From a virus, in the IMG/VR virus record IMGVR_UViG_3300009177_000032, positions 1 to 64,000 of that record: a stretch of 64,000 bases of DNA; one strand, written 5' to 3'. Position 1 is the first letter of the stretch, and each line of letters opens with the position of its first letter. This document shows, piece after piece, positions 31,438-39,158 of the stretch. The notes beneath the pieces were generated by a model. That model saw only the letters and a list, made by a program, of their open reading frames with translations, was not told the DNA's origin and made no database searches. The translations under genes were made by a program, and so were the position numbers.

Positions 31438-32556
31438 ATGTCCGAGCTCTGGAAATTGAAAGGTCGACACCCCGTCCTGTGGACGATCCCAATCTTCGTC
31501 GATTGGATCGAAGCCCACCCCATCCGGGGCCGCTTCTTTCACGCTGTCCCTCTCTCCTCCTTCCAGGAACGCGCCTATCGCGATACCTGCCGGCAGTTCG
31601 CCGATCTCCTCCCTGACCTCCAATGGTCCGTCAAATTAATCGACCTCGAGCGCTACGCCGAAAAATGCGATCCTCAGGACCCCGCCATCCTCTTTTCCTG
31701 GGAACGCCCCCAGCTCGCTCAACAACCGCAATATGCCGACCCCGCCAGGGAGGACCGCGACGAGTTCATCGATGCCCTTTGGCAAACCCCGGGCCACGGC
31801 TGTGTTTCACGCTTCGAGCTCGAGCGCACCTGGCGCCTGTTCTGCGAGCACATGGCCAACTGGCTCATCAACCAAGAGAAGCCCGTCGATTGCTACTTCT
31901 TCAAGCTGCACCTCTCCCCTTACCGCGCCGGCTGGCAAGACCTCCTCCATCACAAGTTTCCGCATCTCGCCGTCAAACTACGCGAGGCTGATTACACCGA
32001 GTTCCGCCGCATCCTCCTGTCTGGCGCCTGGGAAGATCTCGCCTCCCTGGACCTCATCGCCCTGGCCGATGGCACCCTTGTCCGCCGCGTCGAGGTCGAG
32101 CTCAAGGATTCTTGGTACAAACAAGTCAAAAAAGTAGAATACCGCCGCCGCATGATCGACGGCGCCCCCAAATATGCGCAATCCGTCGTGGGCTCAATTC
32201 AACGCTTCATCCTCACTGCCGGCCGTCTCTTGGTTCAATGGTACAAGGACTCTCATCGCCCATCTGGCGCCGATGTTTCGGGCGGGCTACATGGCACTTA
32301 CCGGATGTTGGGCAACCTACCGCGCTATCAACTGCGCCCTAAGCGACGGCTTAAAACCCCTGCTGAAATTGATATCCCTGCCGATATCGCGCCTCCCGCG
32401 CCGGATTTTCTTGGAACGGATGAGCCATTGCCGCCGTTGCCCCTTCTTCAATCCCCACCTCAAGACCTGCGGGACACCGGGCCAACTCCTCCCGACAACC
32501 ACACACCGGGCGGGTTGCTGGTGTTATCTCCCCCTCAAGAACAGAATCCCCTGTAA
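31438..32556 (+). CDS. Large protein of unknown function
   Basis: A 372-residue protein read from ATG 31438; an upstream in-frame ATG at 31396 gives 14 more residues. It has an ordered, aromatic-rich body (ELWKLKGRHPVLWTIPIFVDWIEA...LFCEHMANWLINQEKP) that I cannot place. After about residue 290 the frame becomes Pro/Leu-rich, exactly where another plus-strand frame starts. No motif of an enzyme is seen. It begins the plus-strand unit opposite the XRE regulator. Confidence 0.6.
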   Translation: MSELWKLKGRHPVLWTIPIFVDWIEAHPIRGRFFHAVPLSSFQERAYRDTCRQFADLLPDLQWSVKLIDLERYAEKCDPQDPAILFSWERPQLAQQPQYADPAREDRDEFIDALWQTPGHGCVSRFELERTWRLFCEHMANWLINQEKPVDCYFFKLHLSPYRAGWQDLLHHKFPHLAVKLREADYTEFRRILLSGAWEDLASLDLIALADGTLVRRVEVELKDSWYKQVKKVEYRRRMIDGAPKYAQSVVGSIQRFILTAGRLLVQWYKDSHRPSGADVSGGLHGTYRMLGNLPRYQLRPKRRLKTPAEIDIPADIAPPAPDFLGTDEPLPPLPLLQSPPQDLRDTGPTPPDNHTPGGLLVLSPPQEQNPL

Positions 32557-32653
32557 CTGCTGGCTCTACAATTTCACCGATGGAGCCCAAGGCTGGCCCG
32601 ATCATCTCAACTCGACTCCCGTAATCCTCCGCCCTATCAGTATTCTTTTATGA
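32273..32653 (+). CDS. Cys-rich protein overlapping the previous gene
   Basis: A 126-residue protein read from ATG 32273; the frame is open further upstream. The last 80 residues hold a Cys pattern CRRCPFFNPHLKTCGTPG, GCWCYLPLKN and CNCW, which I recognise as a metal-binding motif of small phage proteins. The frame has high third-position GC (about 70% by inspection), higher than the overlapping end of the upstream gene. It overlaps that gene by 284 nt in another frame. Confidence 0.55.
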   Translation: MFRAGYMALTGCWATYRAINCALSDGLKPLLKLISLPISRLPRRIFLERMSHCRRCPFFNPHLKTCGTPGQLLPTTTHRAGCWCYLPLKNRIPCNCWLYNFTDGAQGWPDHLNSTPVILRPISILL

Positions 32654-33162
32654 GTGAAATGCCCGTTATCGCCAAACCGCCCACGGTCCCCGTAGCGATC
32701 GAGGAGCCCACTATCACCGATGACGAAGCCTTGGCCGCGATGAAACGCCAGGGATTCGTCGAAATCTCCAATACCGCCCTCCGTGACCTGGCAAACCTCG
32801 GCGCCCACATGCATCAGCTCGGCACTATCCGCATCCAACGCGGTCGCGCGTTAGTCGCCCAAAAGCGGGTCGAGGATGGCATGCGCATTCTCCACGAGGA
32901 ACTCGAGGCCATCTCCAAAGAGGACCGCAAAACCCGGTCCCGCCTGAAAAACATGCTCGCCGTCTCCGAAAAACTCGGCTTTCTTGCCGGCAAACTCACC
33001 GCCGCTCAGGAGCTCATGGTCGTCATGGAGGGAGGCGCCCAACAAATCACAGCCGACGGCATCGCCGATAACGTCGTCCAATCCTTTCGCCCTGGCCAAC
33101 AAGTCAAACCCGCAAACCAGATCGTCGCTCAGGAAGTCCATATCCACCCTAACCCCCGATGA
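32650..33162 (+). CDS. Helical phage protein, unknown
   Basis: A 170-residue protein, mostly helical, with Gln/Arg/Lys-rich coiled segments (QRGRALVAQKRVEDGMRILHEELEAISKEDRKTRSRLKN) and a polar tail. Its ATG overlaps the stop of the Cys-rich gene (ATGA). It may be a structural or assembly protein; nothing is decisive. Confidence 0.58.
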   Translation: MSEMPVIAKPPTVPVAIEEPTITDDEALAAMKRQGFVEISNTALRDLANLGAHMHQLGTIRIQRGRALVAQKRVEDGMRILHEELEAISKEDRKTRSRLKNMLAVSEKLGFLAGKLTAAQELMVVMEGGAQQITADGIADNVVQSFRPGQQVKPANQIVAQEVHIHPNPR

Positions 33163-33425
33163 CGACCTGCGAACATCCCGACTTCTCCGTCGAGGCCCGC
33201 GTTGCACGCATCGTCGAAACCGAGGACGGCCCCGTCATTGCCTTCCGCCTCGAGCTCTCCGTCCGCTGCCTCCATTGCCAACAACTCTTTGCCTTCCCTG
33301 GTCTGCCTGGCGGACTCACCCCCGATTGCCCTACCGTCTCCGCCGATTGCTGCGAGCTCCGCGCCCCACTCGTCCCCTTCACACCCTTCCTCGAATTCCC
33401 ACGCCCTGCCACAACCCCCCACTAA
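33159..33425 (+). CDS. Small Cys-containing phage protein
   Basis: An 88-residue protein. The pattern CEHPDFSVEARVARI followed by LELSVRCLHCQQLFAFPGLPGGL and DCCELRAPL recurs in many phages (zinc-binding and of unknown role). It is coupled to its neighbours by 4-nt overlaps. Confidence 0.65.
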   Translation: MTTCEHPDFSVEARVARIVETEDGPVIAFRLELSVRCLHCQQLFAFPGLPGGLTPDCPTVSADCCELRAPLVPFTPFLEFPRPATTPH

Positions 33426-33428
33426 CCC

Positions 33429-33680
33429 ATGCCCATCACCAAATCCCAATCTCTCCGCGCCCTCAACGAAGTCGTCGCCGAATGCAGAGCCCGCGACGTC
33501 AAAGAAAGCATGGTCCTTAACCGCGGCTGGTTCAGTTTCCTCGACAACAACCCCCATCTCCTCCGCCAGCCCAAACACCGCCACTCCTGCCTCACCGCCT
33601 TCGTCCAAGGCTGGATCAACGGCTCCCTCTCAACACTCATCGACCAAGAACTCACCCGCCAGGAAACCGCCCGCAACTAA
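33429..33680 (+). CDS. Small helical protein, unknown
   Basis: An 83-residue protein, mostly helical (SLRALNEVVAECRARDVKE; LTAFVQGWINGSLSTLIDQEL). It is the last gene before the non-coding region and is convergent with a small possible membrane peptide. No family is recognised. Confidence 0.58.
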   Translation: MPITKSQSLRALNEVVAECRARDVKESMVLNRGWFSFLDNNPHLLRQPKHRHSCLTAFVQGWINGSLSTLIDQELTRQETARN

Positions 33681-33775
33681 AACTTCTCCCCTCCCCCACC
33701 TTTCTTCGCCTCCTTCAGCGCCACGCCCACCACCACAAAACAAATCCCAACTATCGCTATCGCAAGTGTCATCAT
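33677..33775 (-). CDS. Candidate 32-residue membrane peptide
   Basis: A frame MMTLAIAIVGICFVVVGVALKEAKKGGGGEKF, one helix with a basic tail, from ATG 33775 (second ATG 33772). A GGGAGGGA stretch 15-20 bases upstream could serve as a ribosome site. It is convergent with the gene at 33429-33680. Low complexity makes it doubtful. Confidence 0.35.
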   Translation of the reverse strand: MMTLAIAIVGICFVVVGVALKEAKKGGGGEKF

Positions 33776-33834
33776 AATCCCCGACCCTAGCCATTCCCTC
33801 CCCACCCCCAAATAAGGGATTCACCCCATCAACT

Positions 33835-33848
33835 TGCGAAATTTCGCA
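33835..33848. repeat. 14-bp perfect palindrome
   Basis: TGCGAAATTTCGCA is a perfect palindrome. The eight bases TTTCGAAA at 33850-33857 form a second one next to it. Confidence 0.75.
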
Positions 33849-33872
33849 TTTTCGAAATCACCCCCTTCAGAC

Positions 33873-33894
33873 TCCAATCAGATTCCAATCAGAT
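33873..33894. repeat. Direct 11-bp repeat
   Basis: TCCAATCAGAT occurs twice in tandem at 33873-33883 and 33884-33894, and the unit overlaps the parS-like palindrome. Iteron-like spacing of one helical turn. Confidence 0.7.
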
Positions 33895-33907
33895 TCCACG
33901 TGGAACA
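33892..33907. promoter_or_regulatory. parS-like site
   Basis: GATTCCACGTGGAACA contains the 12-bp palindrome TTCCACGTGGAA. It matches 13 of 16 positions of the bacterial parS consensus (TGTTNCACGTGAAACA family) read on the other strand. ParA and ParB are not encoded in this window. It may recruit the host ParB, or be chance in a palindrome-rich region. Confidence 0.45.
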
Positions 33908-33986
33908 TCCCCGCTCCCTTCCTGACCCCTCAGGAAACCAACCCAGGAAACCAACACCCCACAACCCCCCCCCGAAAACGGGTTAC

Positions 33987-34036
33987 CCCAAAAACGGGGG
34001 AGGTCACCCTCACCTCACCCAAAAACGGGGGAGGTC
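33987..34036. repeat. 19-bp direct repeat, two copies
   Basis: CCCAAAAACGGGGGAGGTC occurs at 33987-34005 and 34018-34036, period 31. Within each copy CCCC and GGGG flank an A-rich loop. Confidence 0.8.
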
Positions 34037-34040
34037 TATT

Positions 34041-34175
34041 TCACCCCCAAAATCACCCCCAAAAATGCTTGCTCCAACTCCCCCAAAAATCATCCATTTT
34101 CCCCAGTAAATCGCGGCTCCCAACACCAGCCCGGCTCCTGCAGATCCCGCCCCAAATTTCACCCCCAAAAATGCT
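34041..34175. repeat. CACCCCCAAAA iteron-like repeats
   Basis: TCACCCCCAAAA occurs at 34041-34052, 34053-34065 and 34159-34170, the last two extended to a common 17-base unit ending ATGCT. Such repeats near an origin bind initiators in many replicons. Confidence 0.7.
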
Positions 34176-34178
34176 CCC

Positions 34179-34202
34179 ACCTCACCCGTTTTGGGGTGAG
34201 GT
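34179..34202. repeat. 9-bp stem hairpin
   Basis: ACCTCACCC and GGGTGAGGT form a perfect stem with a six-base loop GTTTTG. It has no T-run after it, so it is not a normal terminator; it could be a structural element of an origin. Confidence 0.75.
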
Positions 34203-35025
34203 CAAAACCCACTTTTTACCCCTTCCCCCCGTACCCCCCTAACCCCCGATACCGTTATTTTGAGTCCCTTCGCACCAAATTTGGGTCCTCCAACCTCCCA
34301 AAAAAACCCTCCAAAAAATACTCAGAGTCCTGCAGAAGGGTATCCCCGGTTTTGGGTCGCGACGGGGGGCCGCCCCGCTCTCCACCCGAGGGGGCTTCGC
34401 CGGCTGGCCAGGTTTCGGCCGGCAAAGTCGCCAGGTTTCGGTCCAGGCTCAACCTCTGGTTGCGACTCAGATCCGGTTTCAGGGTCGAAAATCGATCCGA
34501 GGACAATCGGACGAAGTATCAAACTTGAGCAAATGTGTCCCGTTTCAGGACGGAAACACCCAAAATGCGCGATCTTGCCTCAGCGCGCGAACCGCATTGA
34601 CGGCTCTTGCGTGAAAGTTTGTTTGGTCGGGACGTGGAGAGATTTGGGCGAACGAGCAAGGGAAGTGGACAGGGAAATACCACCAATAATTTGGGCATCG
34701 GGCGCGCTTTTCGCCTTGGTGGGCGTTGCCAATCGGTCAGCGGTTTGGACTGGCGCGCCTGACGGGCTGTGCTTGCGCTGGTGGCAAAGCGGAGTGCCCT
34801 GACAGGTCAAGGCCGGTGAGCCTTGTAATCGAGCGGTTCAATATTTAACGACCCGTTGCAGCCCGTGTGAGAATCTCCGACACGCTGTCAACCCATGGTC
34901 GCGGCTTGTGCCTCGGGAACACGAGCCGGTTTATGTAATCCGAGAGCCAAGCAGTTTCCAGGCTGTTGGCCTATGGGACGGACGGGAAAGGAAATGCCCC
35001 TGGTGTTGCTGCACGAGGGGCGGTG

Positions 35026-35106
35026 ATGAATTGGATGGAACCAACTTCCGGCTTTACGCCAGATTCTGAAGCTCAGTTCCACCCGCGACAGCAATCGCAT
35101 ATATGA
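35026..35106 (+). CDS. Candidate 26-residue peptide
   Basis: ATG 35026 follows a GAGGGG ribosome site by seven bases. The frame (MNWMEPTSG...) has no known motif. Its stop overlaps the next small ATG (ATGA). A nine-codon frame from 34994 ends in TGATG at this ATG. Support is positional only. Confidence 0.3.
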   Translation: MNWMEPTSGFTPDSEAQFHPRQQSHI

Positions 35107-35180
35107 GAAAGGCATTACCGCATAACTACGGAGAGGTCAAGCGCCACATTTCTATTGCCCTTATCCGGGTAAGGGTGTAA
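35103..35180 (+). CDS. Candidate 25-residue peptide
   Basis: A short basic frame (MRKALPHNYGEVKRHISIALIRVRV) that begins inside the stop of the previous small frame. No independent evidence. Confidence 0.3.
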   Translation: MRKALPHNYGEVKRHISIALIRVRV

Positions 35181-35192
35181 GGTCGGCACAGC

Positions 35193-35309
35193 ATGAGTTA
35201 CGAGCGCATTCGAGAGATGGAAGAAAACCCCCGTATTTTCTGGAGTATTCTCGCTTTTGACGTGGTCGTTTTCGTGCTGCTGGCGAGCCGATTGGGCACG
35301 CTGGTTTAA
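35193..35309 (+). CDS. 38-residue membrane peptide
   Basis: MSYERIREMEENPRIFW followed by one hydrophobic helix (SILAFDVVVFVLLASRLG) gives a single-span membrane protein with a charged N-terminus. It is the second-last small gene before the 85-residue gene. Confidence 0.52.
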   Translation: MSYERIREMEENPRIFWSILAFDVVVFVLLASRLGTLV

Positions 35310-35331
35310 CCCTGTAAAAAAAGTGAGAAAA

Positions 35332-35589
35332 ATGAGCACACCGACAAGAGCAGAGGCGAGAGACGCGGCATTCAAGGCCGACATGAGGAAAGGGATTGCG
35401 GAGACGATCCTGAAGTTGAAACGCGGCGGGACGGTGGCAATGGGGGCGGATAACCTGTTTGCGGTGTCTGTGGGCAAATGGTCGAGGAGTCAGCATGCAC
35501 CGAGTGGCGTGAACTGCGGATGGGTGGCAAGGCAGGTGTTCAACGAGGTCATTCGCGAACCGGGTTTCATGCGGTTCATCATCCAGTAA
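35332..35589 (+). CDS. Small basic protein, unknown
   Basis: An 85-residue protein from ATG 35332, helical with Lys/Arg and KLKRGGTVAMGADNLFAVSVGKW in the middle, a possible strand-turn pattern for DNA binding. It starts the plus-strand early block. No family is named. Confidence 0.55.
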   Translation: MSTPTRAEARDAAFKADMRKGIAETILKLKRGGTVAMGADNLFAVSVGKWSRSQHAPSGVNCGWVARQVFNEVIREPGFMRFIIQ

Positions 35590-35601
35590 AAGGGGGCGAT
35601 T

Positions 35602-35763
35602 ATGGGAGTCAAGAGGGTTAGCAAATACTGCAAAACGCTTCGGTCTGCGGTTGCTTATCGGAGCATCATCTACCGGGTTTATCATTCAGTGAAGCTGGTC
35701 AGTTTCCCGAGGTTTAGCGAGGCGGGGACCTACGTTTGGGAGGTAAGCAATGACAACAAGTAA
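35602..35763 (+). CDS. Small basic protein, unknown
   Basis: A 53-residue protein from ATG 35602 after a good ribosome site (AGGGGGCGATT). It is basic and aromatic (SKYCKTLRSAVAYRSIIYRV). Its end overlaps the next start by 14 nt. Confidence 0.55.
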   Translation: MGVKRVSKYCKTLRSAVAYRSIIYRVYHSVKLVSFPRFSEAGTYVWEVSNDNK

Positions 35764-36070
35764 GGTGAAGCGGGTGACGGCTGGCGCGCTCGATGGGTCT
35801 TTCGGTCCGGATTCAGATAGGCGGATAGTGCTCACATTCATTCCAGGGGATGGGAAGCCGAACGGGATTAAGGATGTGTTGCAGTTGCGTCCATTGCGGA
35901 CACGGAGGGCGGAGACGATAGCGGTGATAGACGTGTATCGGTTCGCTCTGCGGAGTCGGGTTAATCAGGAGGTTTTAGCCAAGGCGAGGGAGAAGAAAGA
36001 GCGTAAGCAGATTCGGCTTGCACGGGCGAGACAAGAGCGGGCGGAGAAACGGCTGTTTAGTAACAAGTGA
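35750..36070 (+). CDS. Small basic protein, unknown
   Basis: A 106-residue protein. The second half is Arg/Lys-rich coiled coil (AKAREKKERKQIRLARARQERAEKR), suggesting RNA binding or a structural tail. It is followed by the 330-residue gene with a 4-nt overlap only if the GTG at 36067 is used. Confidence 0.55.
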   Translation: MTTSKVKRVTAGALDGSFGPDSDRRIVLTFIPGDGKPNGIKDVLQLRPLRTRRAETIAVIDVYRFALRSRVNQEVLAKAREKKERKQIRLARARQERAEKRLFSNK

Positions 36071-36084
36071 AAGGACTAATGAAA

Positions 36085-37077
36085 ATGAGCAAAATCAAGA
36101 AGTTAGATATCGAGTACGCAGACGGGGTGAGGCAAGTGGCGCATGTGTCACCGGGAGTAATCCATTGTGAGATGTTCCGCAGTGGGGCGGTGATAAATGC
36201 GGGTGAGATGAGCCCGGAAGATTTCCGGGGGGAGTTGGGGATGGACCTGATCGCGAGTTGCCAGAAGCCGACGCGGGACGAGGTTTTAGCGGCATTCGGT
36301 GAGGCGTTAGAGATGGCCAAGGCTGAGCCCACCGAAGAAACCGATGAGATGATTGACGCGGAAAACCGGGCGATGCGGTTAGCTGAGGCGTTTGGCTGGA
36401 ACTACGCGGCCGACGAAAAGCTGGCGGAGTATTGCCTCAAAGCTACCAACACCGAGCGGTTAGAGGCTGACAGGGATGCGTTCAAAAAATGGTCTGAGCC
36501 AAAGCCGGACCTGAGCGTTGTGTCAGGGTCGGGGATTATGATGATGAGTCCCGAGAACACGATGATCAAGGTTGTGGCGGGGTTGAACCGGCGCGGGGTG
36601 ATGGCGTTTTACGAGTACCCGGGTTATGTGGACGTGCCATTGGACAAGCAAGGGGTTGACGATAGTCGCTGGTCATTGGCGTTTGGTGATGGGGGGGCAA
36701 CATGGGGCGGGAGCATTGTGGAGAGCGAGACGGGCGTGCAAGAGGCGGACGAGTATTGCCTGGAGACGGGTCTGAGCGTTGTGGAGGTCAAAGACGAGCC
36801 TCAGATTGTGGAGGCGATCATGGCGTGGCTGACGAAGATTGAAGGGATGGGAGTTTACACGCGGCGTGCGTGCCAATGGTTTGTTATCAGCCCGGATAAC
36901 CTGCCATTCAATCAGGAGGGATTTAAGAGCGAGGAGGAAGCGGGGGGAGCGCTCTTTGAGTTCTGCGAGCGCTACCGACAGCAAGGCTATTACAAGACGG
37001 ATGCGGGCGAGCGGATCCCGTTCATGTTGATTGCATCGCGTTGTGCTATTCGGACTGGCGTGGAGGGCGTTATATGA
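36085..37077 (+). CDS. Large phage protein, unknown
   Basis: A 330-residue protein. I take ATG 36085 because an AAGGA site sits 10 bases upstream; the frame is open to GTG 36067. It is acidic overall, with a mixed alpha/beta pattern (LRLAEAFGWNYAADEKLAEYC; VVAGLNRRGVMAFYEYPGYVDV). No motif is recognised; it is a typical early accessory gene. Confidence 0.62.
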   Translation: MSKIKKLDIEYADGVRQVAHVSPGVIHCEMFRSGAVINAGEMSPEDFRGELGMDLIASCQKPTRDEVLAAFGEALEMAKAEPTEETDEMIDAENRAMRLAEAFGWNYAADEKLAEYCLKATNTERLEADRDAFKKWSEPKPDLSVVSGSGIMMMSPENTMIKVVAGLNRRGVMAFYEYPGYVDVPLDKQGVDDSRWSLAFGDGGATWGGSIVESETGVQEADEYCLETGLSVVEVKDEPQIVEAIMAWLTKIEGMGVYTRRACQWFVISPDNLPFNQEGFKSEEEAGGALFEFCERYRQQGYYKTDAGERIPFMLIASRCAIRTGVEGVI

Positions 37078-37310
37078 GCCGGTTTGAGGTCAAAGTGAAG
37101 TTCGACACGGTTTGCGAAGCGGCTGCTTTCGTGAAGCTGGTCGAGAATGCGAGGGTGTTGCACGACGTGTTGTCCCGCGGGATAACGATAATTGAGCATG
37201 CCGATGGGGAGGTCCTCGACGCGAGTGAGCATAAGGAATGGATTGGTGAAGCAAAGGAATTCACCGAGGGAACCGCTTGGATGTTTGAAATTTGGAGGGA
37301 CAAGCGATGA
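37074..37310 (+). CDS. Small protein, unknown
   Basis: A 78-residue protein from ATG 37074, whose start overlaps the previous stop (ATGA). Pattern SRFEVKVKFDTVCEAAAFVKLVENARVL, a beta-alpha fold, then EFTEGTAWMFEIW. No family name. Confidence 0.55.
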   Translation: MSRFEVKVKFDTVCEAAAFVKLVENARVLHDVLSRGITIIEHADGEVLDASEHKEWIGEAKEFTEGTAWMFEIWRDKR

Positions 37311-37516
37311 GCCGGATTGATCGGATTGCCAGGAACATTAGCAAGCTAAACCTCAGGGTGAAGCCAGCCAAGACTTACAAGCCTAACCCGCATTTACCCG
37401 AGACGTGGGAGGAAGCGAGCGATGGGCAACTGAGGGATATCGCTGAGCATGGCAGCTATATGCAACGGCGGATTGCTGAGGACACGTTAGCCAAGCGGGC
37501 AAAACTCCGGAAGTGA
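37307..37516 (+). CDS. Small basic helical protein, unknown
   Basis: A 69-residue protein from ATG 37307 with a GGAGGGACAAGCG ribosome site, unlike the SD-poor neighbours. Pattern SRIDRIARNISKLNLRVKPAK. The role is unknown. Confidence 0.55.
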   Translation: MSRIDRIARNISKLNLRVKPAKTYKPNPHLPETWEEASDGQLRDIAEHGSYMQRRIAEDTLAKRAKLRK

Positions 37517-37525
37517 ATTGCGTTC

Positions 37526-37581
37526 GCCCCTGGTCCGGAAAAGGGAAAGGGGCAACCGCAGTTCAACCAAAAACAAATCAA
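37526..37581 (+). promoter_or_regulatory. Structured leader with AGTTCAACCAAAAAC motif (copy 1)
   Basis: GCCCCT (37526-37531) and AGGGGC (37548-37553) form a hairpin. It is followed by AGTTCAACCAAAAAC (37560-37574) and an A-rich run to ATG 37582. Two further genes in this unit have the same motif before their starts. No Shine-Dalgarno is present. Confidence 0.5.
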
Positions 37582-38352
37582 ATGAGCACTATCAAAACGG
37601 AGCATCCCGAGTACGGGACGCATTATTGGAGTTACAATCCCGACGACCAGAAGGGCATGGAAGGGGAGTTTATCAAGGTATTCCCGATCAGTGGCGGGTT
37701 TGCCAAGCGCATCCCCAAAGCGCATGTGAAGGAGTGGGACACGCAGATCCCGAGGGTGTATGAGCGGAGGTTTGTGGGGTTTGCAGATTGGCCGGAGTAT
37801 CGGGCGATTGCGTGTTACGTGAACCCGTTCGACAACTGGAACGGATGGGCCAAGCCTCTGGTTGATGAGAAGGGGAGGAATTTTTTCCTCGCGGAGCAAC
37901 GGCGGCTTTCGGCTGACAATGAGTCGGTTGCCACGGGGAAGGTGTTCAATGACGCGATTATCTGGCACGACCCGAATTGCAGTGATGAGCCGGACTTAAC
38001 GATTATACCGGAGTGGATCACCGTGGACGGCATAGACGTCAAGGTGTGGGATATCAGTCTTGGCTTTTGTTGGGACGTGCAATCGCCGCGGCGTTTCATC
38101 TTCCTCTTACCGTGCAACCGTGAGCAGATCCCGGATTTGCCGGAGCCGAGTGGAGGTCAGCTTGTGCTGTGGGACCGCCAGGAGAAGCGGGAGGTTTTTG
38201 TGCTGTTCGAAAACTACGCGAATGCGATTTGTCTCGAACAAGGGAAGGATAGCCCTTTCACGCAACTAGAGACTTGGTTCAACAATTTGAGCAATGAGGC
38301 GCTAGTGTCCGAGGGGATGACAGCCACAAAGGAGGAGTTTCACCATGCCTAA
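37582..38352 (+). CDS. Large phage protein, unknown
   Basis: A 256-residue protein from ATG 37582, the first after a leader with the AGTTCAACCAAAA motif. It is rich in Trp, Tyr and Pro (WSYNPDDQKGMEGEFIKVFP; FVGFADWPEYRAIACYVNPF) with a compact mixed fold. Not recognised. Confidence 0.6.
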   Translation: MSTIKTEHPEYGTHYWSYNPDDQKGMEGEFIKVFPISGGFAKRIPKAHVKEWDTQIPRVYERRFVGFADWPEYRAIACYVNPFDNWNGWAKPLVDEKGRNFFLAEQRRLSADNESVATGKVFNDAIIWHDPNCSDEPDLTIIPEWITVDGIDVKVWDISLGFCWDVQSPRRFIFLLPCNREQIPDLPEPSGGQLVLWDRQEKREVFVLFENYANAICLEQGKDSPFTQLETWFNNLSNEALVSEGMTATKEEFHHA

Positions 38353-38731
38353 GAAATTCAGAGATATGCCCGATTGGGCTAAAAATCGTAAGGCGAGAGA
38401 GAACGTGTACCGGGATGAACGGGGCGAGGAGTGGGACAGGATAGAGTCTAATGCCCGTTCTGAGGTTACCAGCGTACCTCCCGAGGAGGAGTTTAGGGAC
38501 CCGAACACTCCAACCAATGAGCAGCGGAGCGGATGGGCGAATGAAGCGTTGCGCGCCTTCGGTCAGGCTGTGGGCGTGGACACTTGCGAGACGAATGTGA
38601 ATGACCTGATTAACGATCTGGCCCATTGGTGCGATCGGCACGGGGTTGATCTGTGGGAGTGTTGGCAGGGTGCAGCCGCGAGCTACCACGAGGAGACGAA
38701 CGGGAAGGGGGTGCAGTTCCATGCAAAGTAG
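38345..38731 (+). CDS. Phage protein, unknown
   Basis: A 128-residue polar protein with an Arg/Glu-rich first half and a helical second half (INDLAHWCDRHGVDLWECWQGAAAS). Overlaps its neighbours by 8 and 11 nt. No named domain. Confidence 0.55.
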   Translation: MPKKFRDMPDWAKNRKARENVYRDERGEEWDRIESNARSEVTSVPPEEEFRDPNTPTNEQRSGWANEALRAFGQAVGVDTCETNVNDLINDLAHWCDRHGVDLWECWQGAAASYHEETNGKGVQFHAK

Positions 38732-39158
38732 AGATTTGCGGACGTGTGAGGCATGCGGGCTAGACGTAGGTCCGCAGCATTTCAAGGCTTACGCGCTCAA
38801 CGTGGCCGATCCAGCCGTGCAGCCGGAGCACATGGGCGAGGCTAGTCCGGACGTGTGGGTTTGTGACGATTGCATGGAGGAGTTCGAGCAAGAGCATAAT
38901 CAGATCGTGTGCGACGTGTTGAGCCTGGAGGAATACCAGCAGCTTCGAGAGTGGGTAAAGGATCAGGCGCAACAGCCTAATACGAGCCTGGACTTGTCCA
39001 CGCAGATTGAGTTGCTGCGCGAACAGCTCGGCGGGTTGCTAGAGCAGCTCGAAGGGATACATGACAAGACCAGCTCCGCTGAGGGCTATTGGGTTGCTGG
39101 CAACGTGAACCTTGAGGGGGCACGTACGGCCATGAACCGGACGGGGGGTGCGCTATGA
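38721..39158 (+). CDS. Zinc-ribbon protein with coiled-coil tail
   Basis: A 145-residue protein from ATG 38721. Two CxxC pairs (CEACGL near residue 8; CDDCME near 49) with a gap indicate a zinc finger. The second half is a coiled coil (TQIELLREQLGGLLEQLEGI). Overlaps neighbours by 11 and 4 nt. Confidence 0.58.
   Translation: MQSRDLRTCEACGLDVGPQHFKAYALNVADPAVQPEHMGEASPDVWVCDDCMEEFEQEHNQIVCDVLSLEEYQQLREWVKDQAQQPNTSLDLSTQIELLREQLGGLLEQLEGIHDKTSSAEGYWVAGNVNLEGARTAMNRTGGAL

Larger units (their letters stand above)
33776..35025. other. Long region without a convincing gene
   Basis: About 1.25 kb without a gene I can support. It contains palindromes, a parS-like site, repeated G/C tracts and a hairpin (listed separately) from 33835 to 34202, then mixed unstructured sequence. 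The only open stretch of note is a GTG frame at 34611-34802 (63 codons), which I do not accept. GC skew changes sign over this region, which suggests an origin. Confidence 0.6.

Noticed and set aside
33834-34109. 91-codon plus-strand frame over the palindromes and repeats
   Set aside because: The product is Pro/Lys/Asn repeats made by the G/C tracts, and the DNA is better explained as an origin-like locus.
34611-34802. 63-codon GTG frame in the non-coding region
   Set aside because: No ribosome site, no family pattern and mixed codon bias.
34800-34870. tRNA-like T-arm near GGTTCAAT
   Set aside because: No cloverleaf could be folded around it and no CCA end fits.
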